Assembly (NCBI GenBank): GCA_007115705.1
Contig: QXEO01000144.1
Coordinates: 512,243 to 576,242, forward strand
Reading direction: 5' to 3'
Length of the DNA: 64,000 bases
Source of the DNA: Dactylis glomerata
Taxonomy: Eukaryota > Streptophyta > Magnoliopsida > Poales > Poaceae
The position numbers and the translations under genes are program-made. Of this stretch, positions 21,412 through 32,290 are shown piece by piece. Under the pieces are notes generated by a model. It was not told the DNA's origin, did not search any database, and saw only the letters and a program-made list of their open reading frames with translations. How positions within the stretch are numbered: position 1 is the first letter of the stretch; the number at the start of each line of letters is the position of its first letter.

Positions 21412-21865
21412 GAAGTGGTATCAGAGCCCAGGTTTTGTCGATACCCGCGGGTCCGCTCTGCCTGTAGGTTAACCTTGCCAATGGCCGTTGTTGAGTCTAG
21501 TGTCAAAACTATTTTGCTAAAAATGCGTTGGATAGTTCTGATTAGCTATGCATTTTACTCCTTACCTCTGTGCTTCTCTCCTCTTACCTTTGCGAATTTT
21601 GGGCCGTCTCTCTTACCTCTCTCTTTGAGTTCTAGGTTTCCGCGTGGGTGGACGATTTCTTGCCTTTATCCTAATAGGTCATTCTTCAGAAGTTCATCAT
21701 TGTCAACATGAGGAAGAATCCATTGTTGGTGGTGTCGAGAAGGAACCTCTTGTTGGTGGTGTCGACAGGATTAACAAGGTGCTAGAAGATCCGATAGTTT
21801 AACCAAATTTTTCCTCCTACATGAGCGTGGATCTCGGGGCGAGATCCCTTGTTGGTGGTGTCGAT
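21412..21865 (+). other. B internal region (454 bp)
   Basis: It begins gaag then the PBS and has no gag, protease or pol. It contains three exact copies of ttgttggtggtgtcga (21723-21738, 21750-21765, 21849-21864), the last ending 1 bp before the right LTR. Confidence 0.75.
21416..21433 (+). other. B primer-binding site (tRNA-iMet)
   Basis: TGGTATCAGAGC is complementary to the 3' end of initiator tRNA-Met. It lies 4 nt after the left LTR end. Confidence 0.9.
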
Positions 21866-24800
21866 TGTAACGGCCCAGAAAAATCCCCTTTATTAGATTT
21901 GTTTGTTCTTTTATTTTTTGTGCATCATCATGCATTATCACCTTGCATGTTTTCTCAATCTAAATTGTTTTTCTTAAAACCTATTTTATTACTTGGCTTG
22001 TATGGTTATATAATAATCTTCCCCTCCCTTTCTTATTTTAATTGAAGCTCAAAACTACAATACTAAAAATGTTTTGGCTGTTTTGGGAAATTTGAACAGT
22101 TTTGAAATATGTTTTGAAATCTCTTTCAAACCTCTCTCTTTGTTTCCCTAAAAGAATGCTGCAAGAAAAAGAAGAAGTAATTTCAGAACAAAAAAAATGG
22201 AAAGAAGCAAAGAGGCCCAACCAAGCTTCTGCAGCCCACCTATCCAACCGAAACTCCCTGTTATCTTCTTCTTCGTACGGCAAGAATTAGAACGGTGCCA
22301 CATACTCCCTACATCGATGGGACGGCTGCAAGTGTGCAGCTCCCTTCTATAAATTCCCCTCCTATCTAGCCTGCACCCCTAACCCGTCCTTCCTTTCCCT
22401 AGCACCGCTGCTCTTTTCCCCTGTCTCTCTTGCTCGCTAGCCTGCAACCCTCGCCCTCTTCCTGTGAAGCTGCCGCCTCGCTGCGAGTTCACCAAGCTCG
22501 CTCGCATCAAGCTGAACACGGGAATGGAACCGCTACCTCATCACCTTCCTCTACGTAGAAGAACGGGAGCCAGAACCGCTCGAATCAATGACAAGTTCAC
22601 CGCCTTCGACGTCTTCGTCTATGTCCGCCGAGCTCGTGCACAGGCACAGCATATTCCCGATGAGCTCCCCTGCCTTTTGGACACCTTCCTCTCTCTAGAT
22701 CGCCCGCTGTTGTCTTGTCGGCATTGATCGCCGCGTCCTCCGCAGGCCTTCCGCGCGCAGCGCACTTGTCCGGAGCTCCATCCCCGATGCCATGGTCTGC
22801 ATCCCTTGTCTCCTGCACGCACTCGCGTTCCCCGCCGCCAAACCCGGGCTTTTTCCGCTTCCTCGACAATAGCTGGGACCGCCAGAACGTCGCCTCCAAC
22901 GTCTCCAACGGCTACGCACACCTACGTTGCTGTCAGACGCTTCAAGTCCGTCGCCTACACACTCTGTACCTCGCCAAGTTCTTCGCCGGCGTGTCCTTGT
23001 CTCCGACCGGCGTTCGCCCAAGCGCTTCATCATCCCTCTCTTGCACCTGCAGTCCCGCTGGACTCACCCCTGAAGCTCCGACCATGCCCGTGTGGCCTCC
23101 TCTTCCAGTACATCTCCGTGAATGCCGTCTCTTTTCTGCAGCAACCCGAGTGTGGCCGCACACTCCTTCCGGCTTCAACAGCCAGACACTCGCCCTTTGC
23201 ATCTGCTGTGCACCCTCGTCGTGTTCAGTCAAGCCCAAGGTACCAGCTTGCGACATGTGTTCAAGTTCAGCTCGACCTTCTATCTAACAAGATCTGGAGC
23301 ATAGCACAGCTGGTTCGTTCCTTCTACAGCAGCATGAGATCTTTGGTTCGAATTCTATCTAAGGCAATGCCTCATCCTTTTGTCCTATTTTCTTGTACAA
23401 CTGACATGTGGGTCCCGCCCTTGTCCAGTCAGCGCCACCTCCTCTCCTTGGCCCCGCCGGGCAGCGACCCGTATGGGTTCCAATCGGTGAGAAAAGTCAC
23501 AGCGAATTCTCTGTTTATAAGAAAATTGCTGCAAATATGTTTATCTTGCAAAATTCATATCTTTGAATCCGTAACTCGGAATACAAAATATTTTATATGA
23601 AAATTTATCATAAAAATGTGAAGAATCTGAATATGATATTCATATCCCTGTTAGCATCTCGCATCATATAATGACGTGGTAGTTTGCATATCATCTAATA
23701 CATAACATATGGAGTATTTGGGTATTACCAAATATGGTTACCCCACTTCATTTAATTTTGTGTAGTTCACCCATGCCTTGTCTTTGCCATGCTAATCAAC
23801 ATTTAAATTTGCCGAGTAGTAAAATAACTTGAATCTAATTTATGTGTGTGTTGGAATTTCGATTCCGCTTAATTTGGATAAGTTGCATTGCATCATAATT
23901 GCCATGACATGCATACATGTTTCACATGATCATGCCGATTCTTTTGCGTAGTAGTAAGTGTTGCATCTGTTGTTTGTTGTAGCAATTGCTTTTTCCCGGA
24001 TAGGACGCTTCATGGTGATGTGAGAAACGACAAGTTCTACGGGGTGTTCCCCGACAATCTCGACAGGCAAGCTCTCCCGCCCCTTACCAACCTATAGGGG
24101 TACTTATTACCTATTTGTGTTTATTCTTTATGCCTTATGCTAGCCTTGTGTTTCGATGCTTTGTTCGAGTCACGTTTCCTATCCACCTGTTTCCCCAAAG
24201 CAAAACTATATTTCCGCCACCTCCCGCCTATTACCTTTTGCTTGTTGTTTGAGTTGGCCTTGCGAGTCGTAGGCATGCTTAGGTTGTTTCCAGTTGTTTT
24301 ATCTTATCGGGTTGTTGGGAATTTTGTCACATGCTCTACTTGATATATGAGATGGATATGAATTGGAGATAAATTGGATATTAGATGTTGTAAATAAACA
24401 TGATTTAATTATGTTACATCTACACTTGTTAAAGCAGAGGCATCGGTGAGTCATTTTGCCTGTTTTACGATGGCTCACTTGTGTCCCCTAGGACCCCGAG
24501 TTCGCATGAACTGTTCTAAGCTAAGCGCATTAACCACTCGTGGAGATGCCGTGGGGTCTCCCTTGACTTACTACTTTTTCTCGAGTTAGTTTACCGGGGG
24601 CCACAACACCGTATTTACATTTGGATACGCATTTGGTTTGAGTTACCAGTGATGGTGCTTAAGGTTCTAAGCCCCCTCGAAAAGGTGTGGTTGTGTCACC
24701 TCGGATGGTTGGTAGGTTTATTTGCTCGCGGTAAGTTTTTCTGTGAAGCTGGCGGACCTCTCGGATGGGCTGTCTGCTAGACTTCTCCGTTCTCGCAAAC

Positions 24801-25829
24801 TTCTGAGTCCGTCTTCGGAGCTCGGCCGACTTCGTTATAGGTAGCTTAGTAGGGTGGCCCCCCTAAACTCTCTCGTAGAACTAGCAATGGTCTTGTCGTG
24901 ATATCCTGCCCTTGTCTAGGTTGGATTGATCAAGCGTGTATGGGTACATTGGTGCACCCCTGCAGGGTAAATCTTTTCGAAAAGCCGTGTCCGCGGTTAT
25001 GGACGACTTGGTGCCGTTCTACTCGATCATAGAACAACTTGCACCTAATTGATAATAAAAAGTGGCATAGTAAATAGTTCTACTACAATATTAAATTGTT
25101 ATAAAACTGTCAACCGTGTGAGTGCCTTTGATATTGCTTCTTCGTGTGGTCAGAACGAGGTGATTCATCGGCTGGGTTATGTTTGTTGTAGTATTCTAGT
25201 TGGTTCCTTTATGCGCTCTCTTATCTTATTCTGATTAGACGGAAGTTGTAGAGTGTCTCTATAGGTCCTTTAGTGCTTGCTCGCTGCCGCTTAACCCCAC
25301 CATATAGCCGACGTCCTTTTGAGTCTCTCAAGCTTGTCTACGTACCTCACATACAAAGATGGCTTGTTGACTACGCTTTATACGTCTTGAAGTCTTGCTA
25401 AGTACTTCATACTTATTGCTGCTCATCTCAGATTTTTGCCGAAGCAGGTTTGAAGATAGGTACATGGAAGCAACGACGTTAGCAAGGTTACCCTTCCGGC
25501 TTGGCCTGGGCAGGGTTATGTATGCCATCGTTTATTTTCAGGCCTCTTAGGCCCATTTGTATTCTTATCCGTACTCGGATACTATTTTGCTTTATGTATG
25601 ATTTGGATCTTTGTATGTATATTTGGATTCTTGTCTCGTGGAGTCTTTGTGGTTATATATTCTTTTTGTGGGTTCCATCGTGAACTTGTGGAACGTTACT
25701 ACCTTGATTCCACCCGCATAATGTGTATGTTGCGACGTGCACATTTGCTAGGTGGGCATTTCCAAAGCGACATCATGCAAATTGTGGCGTGATTGCTATA
25801 ATTCGCAAGGTGCCGATTTTGGGGCGTCA
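21866..25829 (+). repeat. B right LTR, complete (3964 bp)
   Basis: It starts TGTAACGGCCCAG and ends GGGGCGTCA. A TATA box lies at 22348-22354. A C-rich leader (about 22380-23110) contains long fortuitous frames, but none has recognisable domains. The length is very large for an LTR. Flanking tagcc (25830-25834) is the candidate target duplication. Confidence 0.85.
22348..22354 (+). promoter_or_regulatory. TATA box of the B LTR
   Basis: TATAAAT about 480 bp inside the LTR, followed by a C-rich leader. The left LTR lost this part, so only the right LTR keeps a promoter. Confidence 0.6.
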
Positions 25830-26155
25830 TAGCCATGGCGCGGCCAGGGGTGGGCCCATGCCATGGTGTGGTGTGGCCGCCCTCTGGTGCCCTCCGTCTC
25901 ATCTTCGGACTTCGTCTCGTGTTGGGAAAAATAGGAATTCTGGCTTTTGTTTCGTCCAATTCTGAGAATATTTCCTGTGTAGCTTTTCTGAAACACAAAA
26001 ATAGCAGAAAAAGGGAACTGGCACTGTGGCATCTCGTTAATAGGTTAGTGCTGGAAAATGCATAAAAACACCACGAAGTGTAACAAAACACAAAGCAAAC
26101 GGTGTATAAACAAGCATGGAGCATCAAAAATTATAGAGACGTTTGAGACGTATCA
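25830..26155 (-). repeat. A3 3' LTR, truncated at B
   Basis: It matches about 31191-31518 of the 5' LTR and starts TGATACGTCTC on the minus strand at 26155. The missing ~1.3 kb should lie beyond the far end of B, left of the window, if B inserted here. Confidence 0.8.
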
Positions 26156-26156
26156 A

Positions 26157-26170
26157 GCATCCCCAAGCTT
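26157..26170 (-). other. A3 polypurine tract
   Basis: AAGCTTGGGGATGC on the minus strand, next to the LTR start. Confidence 0.7.
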
Positions 26171-29100
26171 AACTCCTGCTCGTCCTCGAGTAGGTAAGTT
26201 ATAACAAAACAATAATTTTTAAGGTGACATGCACCATCACAATCTTGATCAACGATGTAAAGCATTGAGTGCTGAGATCAAAGTACTCTAAACATGGGCA
26301 TAAAAGACATAATGACAATAAAACTTAGCAACCATGTTATAACATGAAAAGTAACACAAACGAAAGATCATGAGTAATGAAACATTGAAAGTCAAGTGTG
26401 TGTTTCAACCATATAAAAAACATAGCAAAGTGGTTTTCAGCTTGTCCCTCATGGAATAGAAAAACATAAATGCATAGGACACCTTCAAGTTTAAGAGGGT
26501 GACTAGATACAAATAATTTAAGAACAAGCAAAACCATAATCATGAATTAATCCATAATAAATTTTGGGACTATGCACATTAAACTCAGAATGACAACTAT
26601 GCTCTCTTAGACGGTGCATAAAGGTAGAAGGTGGAGACTCAACATAAAAGTAAAAGAAAGGCCCTTCGCAGAGGGAAGCAGTGATTGCAAGTTTTATAAA
26701 TCTCCAAAAATTATGATACTTACTAGCTTTGAGCTCTCATTGCCCCCATCATAGGCATCTTGAATGGTTAAGGTTTATGCAAGTACAATTACGAAGCATA
26801 TGCTTAACAAATCATCAGTTGAAAATCTCGTGTCCTGTGAAGTACGAATACTCAAACCTGATGCTACTCGACTTAGGTCCCAAGCAAGTTCTTGTCATTG
26901 TAAGCATACATGTATCATCGAGAATCGCCAACGGGATACCTCTTGCCCGATGACATGGAACAAGCCCACATCAAAATGAAAAGACAAACACACAATGAAC
27001 ACCTCAGCATCTCTTTTATTTACCATTGGTATAGCTTTTTATTGTGAGATGCGTTGTCGATTGTCCACTATGGGCATGCTATAAATTTCCACCATGAATG
27101 ATACATGGCTTAGATTAGCGGCACAGGTGTTTCTATAACACATATACAAACTCCATGAGCTCACAAGATCCCAACTTATTTCACATCGTAGGTATCCATA
27201 AAAAAACAAAAGATCACGATATCAACTAAATGAGAAAAAGTGCAATGTTGAAAGCTCGCCCCATGACGGCATGGATGGGCTAACCTCCAACTTACAACTT
27301 GCAAGCATAACGTCAACATAAGAGAGCCACAATGTCAAATTTATTAAAAGCAAAAAAAGTAAAGTGTGCCGTCAGGTTTGTGAGAGCTTTACTGACTAAT
27401 TTTCACATAACACAAAAAGTTTAATTTGAAGGATAGATAAAAGCAAGTTGAATGTGCTTGGAATAGCAAATTGCTAATAGGTAGATATGGTGGACACATT
27501 GGAAAACTTGGTTTTTGGGAGTTGGATGCACAAGAAGTATTCCCTCTCAGTACAAAATGAAGGCTAGCAAAAGACTGGGAGCGACCAACTAAGAGAGCAA
27601 TAACGGCCATAATCATGCATAGCGACAAAACATCATTAACCGAAGCATAAAGTGGTATCACAAGTCAAAAACCAAATGATCATAGAGGCTTATGGCGACT
27701 TGTTAGAGTCAAACATGTTGTAAGCATGCGCAAGTCAACCCAAATAAAGCATCAAAGGAGAAAACCACAATAATATGCTCCCATATAACAAAAACAACAC
27801 ATGATTCTTTCAAAGGCACATTAAGCAATATCAGTCATTTGAGACAAGTCATGCTACAGCAAAAACTACTAAGAATACTATAAAAATAACATCAAGCGAC
27901 ATGCAAATTCTAAGCCACGGTCTAAACAAGCTCCCATTTGTACCACTGTAGGCATGATTTTTTTTTCTCTTTTCCAACACCATTCAATCTTTTTGAAACC
28001 ACTCTTTGAGATGAAAACCAACATAGACCAGTGGTATAAATACACCTTGGTACAAAGATATAACAAGATCTGAATAAAAATCACGGCAAAAAACGAAAGC
28101 TAAATGCAGTTCTAGAAAAAGAGAATACTCGTTGAACGATAAGAGTGAAAACTAGGGTGTTCTTGGCAATGAAAAATGAAGTGTGTCTTCTTCAAAAGAA
28201 ATTTGTTGGGGTCCAACCATTTATTGCAGCAAACAAAACAAAATAAAACTGAAAGCAAAAGTAAAGACACTCCAAGAAAAACGCATAGTACATGAAGCAA
28301 TAAAAATATAGTGTCTTGAAAGGTGACCTGATTTTTGCAGATGAAGAAGGGGTGCCTCGGGGGCATCCCCAAGCTTTGACGCTTGTACCTCTTGGATATT
28401 TCTTGGGGTGACATGGGAATCCCCAAGCTTGAGCTTTTGTCCATACTTCATTTCATCTCATCACTCTCCTTTCCCTACACTTGAAAACTTCCTTCATACA
28501 AAACTTCACACAATTCTATTAGCAACATTAGTATAAGCATGATAGTAAATCTACCCTTTTGGTTTAGTTTCAAACTCAAATATACCATCCATTAAAGCAT
28601 AAGATACTGTAGAAACTTCCTCAAAAGTTCGGTGATCAAAAGAACTCAAAAAGAAAGGGAATGAGAGGCAAACACAATCAGTGGCAGAATCTGTCAAAAC
28701 AGAACAGCTGACAAAGATCAATTTTTTCGAGGACCTTCTATTGCTCAAATCAAAAAGTGCAAAACTAATGAAAGTTTGGAAATAACCTGGGACATGCGCA
28801 CAAGAAATTGCAGATCAAAAAGATATTCTGAGAATTTTCACGAATTTTTACGGTGCGGCGCAGAAATCTATTTCGGGACAACAACTTCCCCAAATCTTAC
28901 CTCCCTCAAATTAGAGGTTCTTCTTGGCACAAACACAAAATAAAAATGATAAGGAGAGGTCATTACAGTAGTAATAACTTCCAAGACTCAAATAAAAGAA
29001 AAAGTACTAAAAAGAAAACATTGGGTTATCTCCCAAGAGTGCTTTTCTTTAACGCCTTTGAGCTGGGCGCAGAAAGTGCAAATCAAGTATTTTCAAATGA

Positions 29101-29259
29101 AGCATTAAGATCAATTGCAGGAGTCTTTTCAACAATAAATTGTATTGTATCCAAATGAGTTTTTGAAGATCCCTTGTGAACACTCTTGGGTTCACTACTT
29201 TCATCAAAAGGATTTTCAGGACAAATCCAATCAAAATTCTTTTCCAAAGCTTCATGCAA
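26171..29259 (-). other. A3 noncoding internal region
   Basis: The counterpart of 3297-6205 in A1, with the long variant of the middle segment. No convincing ORF. More small indels than in the other copies. Confidence 0.65.
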
Positions 29260-29676
29260 TCATACGAGTTTGCAAGGTATTGGTACTTTGATGTCTTTTT
29301 TGGTTGTACCAACAACCTCTACACGTGAGACAAGTATATTAAAATGCTCAAAAACTTTCCTAGCTTCAATAAGAACATATCTAAATTCTCTATGCAAAGT
29401 CTCCAAAATGAAGACTTTCTTTTCGGAGTCTTCTATATCATGAAGCTTAAGAAACATTTGTTGCATAAAAGGATCAAGGTTAACAAACCTAGCATCCAAC
29501 ATGTGAACTAAAAAAGCAGTAGCAACTTCATAACTAGGAGCAAGCTCAGCTAAAGATTTATCCTCAACATCTTTATGCATACTAATATGATTAGAGAACT
29601 CCTCGATGTTACCTTTCCCAATTATAGAACCACTACCTATTGTAAGGTCCTCCAAAGCATACCTAGGGAACAACAT
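29260..29676 (-). CDS. A3 unrecognised 138-residue ORF
   Basis: A frame in the position of gag, just downstream of the PBS, but its sequence (AELAPSYEVATAFL, LHDIEDSEKKVFILETLHREF) matches neither the A1 nor the A4 gag and shows no LFPFSL core or zinc knuckle. It is mildly acidic and probably helical. After its stop the same frame continues open with a proline/serine-rich tail for several dozen codons, so one nonsense codon may split a longer protein. I cannot assign a function; a foreign segment taken up by the element is possible. Confidence 0.4.
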   Translation of the reverse strand: MLFPRYALEDLTIGSGSIIGKGNIEEFSNHISMHKDVEDKSLAELAPSYEVATAFLVHMLDARFVNLDPFMQQMFLKLHDIEDSEKKVFILETLHREFRYVLIEARKVFEHFNILVSRVEVVGTTKKDIKVPIPCKLV

Positions 29677-29831
29677 AATGAACTAAAAGTAAAAGTAACG
29701 GAATGCAAGCTATCAAAGGAACTAATTTTTTATATTTTTGATAAAAAGATGCAAGCAAAAATAAAGTAAAGCAAAACAATAACAAAGTAAAAGATTGGAA
29801 GCGAGAGACTCCCCTTGCAGAAATCTTCTTT

Positions 29832-29849
29832 CTCCCCGGTAACGGCGCA
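29832..29849 (-). other. A3 degenerate primer-binding site
   Basis: Reads tctccccggtaacggcgc on the plus strand, with one internal substitution and a changed last base relative to the tRNA-Asp site of A1. Confidence 0.75.
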
Positions 29850-29857
29850 AGAAAACT

Positions 29858-31518
29858 TGTTGGTGGTGCGGTGTTGATGCAGGAGTTTTATATATGTAAC
29901 CGCCCAGTTAGAAACCCCAAGAGAAGGTTATGATGAGCACAACAACAAGTCTTCCCTCAGTTGTGAAACCAAGGTTTATCGAACCAGTAGGAGAAAGAAC
30001 CAAACTTCAGAAGGTTGATGCCCGCTAGCTTTGTAACAGTCCCGGACAATGGCGCCAGGAAACTTGTCTAGGGTGTAGCTTTACACCAGCAGCAACGTGG
30101 AACCTGCACACAACACAACCAAGTACTTTGTCCCAACTTACGATGAGGTTGTCAATCTCACCGGTTTGCTGTAAACAAAGGAATAAGCGTATCGAGTGGT
30201 AAAAGATAGTAGTTTGCAAGAATGTAAATAAAGCAAGTAAAAGTAAATAGTAATAGCAATGTAAAAGAATGGACCAGGGTCCACAGTTCACTAGTGGTGT
30301 CTCTCCATAAGATAAATAACAACATGCTTGGTGAACAAATTACAGTTGGGCAATTGATAGAATAAAGCAAGCGTACAAATGTCATGAGGATCACTATGAG
30401 ATTCACTTGGGCATTACAACATAATACATAGACCGTAATCCAACTGCATCTATGACTAATAATCCACCATCCGGATGTCATCCGAGCAACCATTAGGTAT
30501 TAAGTTGCAAGCAACAGATTATCGCCTTAAGCAAAGTGTGTAATGTAAACAATACGAATGTCCTTGAACACAAGATTGTTGTTTTCTCCCTAGTAGCAAC
30601 AGCACATCTTAAACCTTAGAGGTTTCTGTCACTCCCCCAGATTACTAGAGGCATGAACCCACTATCGAGCATAAATACCCCCTCTTGGAGTCACTAGCAT
30701 CTACTCGGCCAAGATATCTACTAGCAACGGAGAGCATGCAAGATCATAAACAACATAGAGATAACATAAAGATCATAAATCAACAATTCAACTTGATATA
30801 GTACCAATATTCATTGGATCCCAACAAACACAACATTTAGAATTACACAACGATGATCTTGATCATGATAGGCAGCTCACAAGATCTAAACATGAAGCAC
30901 AAGGTGGAGATGACAACCATTTAGCTACTGCTATGGACCCATAGTCCAAGGTAGACTACTCACACATCACTCCGGAGGCGACCATGGTGATAAAGAAATA
31001 CTCCGGTGGTGATTCCCCTCTCCGGCAGGGTGTCGGGAAGAGCTTCTGGACCATCCCGATCTCGCGTCGACAACGGCGGCGGCTTACAATAGGTTTCGTG
31101 TAAAAGTGATCGGTCCTCTTTAGGTTTTCCCATCGAGGGGATTATATAGGCGGAAGGGCGGCGTCAGGAGGTGGGCTAGGGGCCCACAACATGCCATGGC
31201 GCGGCCAGGGGTGGGCCCGCGCCATGGTGTGGTGCGGCCACCCTCTATTGCCCCTTCGTCTCATCTTCGGACTACGTCTCGTGTCGGGAAAAATAGGAAT
31301 TTTGGCTTTTGTTTTGTCTAATTCCGAGAATATTTCCTGTGTAGCTTTTCTGAAACACAAAAATAGCAGAAAATAGGGAACTGGCACTGTGGCATCTCGT
31401 TAATAGGTTAGTTCTGGAAAATGCATAAAAACACCACGAAGTGTAACAAAACACAAAGCAAACGGTGTATAAACAAGCATGGAGCATCAGAAATTATATA
31501 TACGTTTGAGACATATCA
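29858..31518 (-). repeat. A3 5' LTR (about 1661 bp)
   Basis: The minus strand starts TGATATGTCTC at 31518 and ends at 29858 next to the PBS. TATA-like TATATAAT (minus) lies at 31141-31148. Confidence 0.8.
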
Positions 31519-31914
31519 ATAACCAAGCTCCAATGGAGTCACGGAAGACCGAACTCTGTAGCAAACTTTACAAACTGGAAAAGAACAACAAATATTTTTG
31601 GGTTTTCGAATTTTAAAACGAGAACAGAAGGAAACAGCAAATAAAGCAAAATCTTTTTGGATTTTTCAAATACCAAACCAAAAATAGAAGGTGAAGCAAA
31701 CTAATACTAGAAAACTAAAGAAGCAAACAAAGAGAAATAACAGAAATATTTTTGGTCTTTTTGTGTTTTGAAAAGTAGAAGCAAAACAAGAACAACAAGG
31801 AAAATGAAAGAAATCGAAACATGGATATACAAAGTCCCGACCGAATATGATGTATAGATGAGTGTGTTGTCGGCATACCTCCCCCCAAGCTTCGGCTTTT
31901 GGCCTAAGTGGAGA
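31519..31914 (-). other. E 3' noncoding region after the ORF1-type gene
   Basis: Directly downstream of the ORF stop there is a purine tract (minus AAGCTTGGGGGGAGG, about 31880-31894), then A/T-rich sequence with repeated 'gtttttggt' words. No LTR follows because A3 begins at 31518. Confidence 0.55.
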
Positions 31915-32260
31915 TCAATCCCAATGCTGGTAATCGCCCCAGGCTGGTGGGTCATCGTTAGCATGATCGTAATCAGGCTCTCGTGAAGATGAAGCAGAAG
32001 GGTCGTAATCATAATAAGACTGCTCGTATGGGAACTCCCAAGCGTTGGAGGGTTGGACAAAATTATCTTCGGTCCCCTCTCCATCCTTGGGCCCGTGCTG
32101 AGGGTGCTCCTCCATGTACGCGTCAAGCTCATCCTCCATGAGTGACCATCCATTCCTGCCATCAAGCTTAAACAAAAGAGGTGCAGGCAAATGGACTGAT
32201 CGATCAGACTTAACTACTCACCAGCCCGATTTCTTGAAAAAGGTTATCTCATAAGACAAA
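31915..32260 (-). pseudogene. E ORF1-type gene, C-terminal part
   Basis: Continues the frame from 40089 after removal of H2. It contains LPAPLLFKL and an acidic, Asp/Tyr-rich tail (YYDYDPSASSSREPDYD), the usual end of the 'plant transposon protein' ORF in cereal Athila-like elements. A TGA lies in frame about 50 nt after the H2 junction (TGG-TGA). Function in the element is unknown. Confidence 0.65.
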
Positions 32261-32290
32261 CTAGCTGGGTGGCCCGCGCAAATTGCGCGG
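32261..32290 (-). other. Helitron H2 3' terminus
   Basis: ccgcgcaaattgcgcgg (32274-32290) is an 8 bp stem with almost no loop. In element sense it is followed after 9 nt by CTAG and then host T (32260), the standard Helitron 3' end. Confidence 0.85.

Larger units (their letters stand above)
13805..25829 (+). mobile_element. B: gypsy-like element with ~4 kb LTRs and a tiny interior
   Basis: Two long direct repeats (13805-21411 and 21866-25829) flank 454 bp. A TGGTATCAGAGC primer site follows the left repeat, and a palindrome-like tctcggggcgaga lies before the right repeat. LTRs starting TGTAACGGCCC with such a 3' motif recall Tekay/Del-type chromoviruses; this is inference. No gag or pol remains, so it is a deletion derivative or a non-autonomous long-LTR family. 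The left repeat lacks its first ~1.23 kb (A2 is there) and is interrupted by M. Confidence 0.75.
25830..31518 (-). mobile_element. A3: non-autonomous gypsy element
   Basis: Minus strand: 5' LTR (31518 to 29858), degenerate PBS, a short unusual ORF, the conserved noncoding region, PPT, and a 3' LTR of which only the first ~326 bp remain next to B. No pol. The right end is exact and lies inside element E; the left end is cut by B. Confidence 0.8.

Noticed and set aside
22806..23600. 264-codon frame and its companions in the B LTR leader
   Set aside because: C-rich leader; three overlapping frames on both strands, broken in the sister LTR, no domain.
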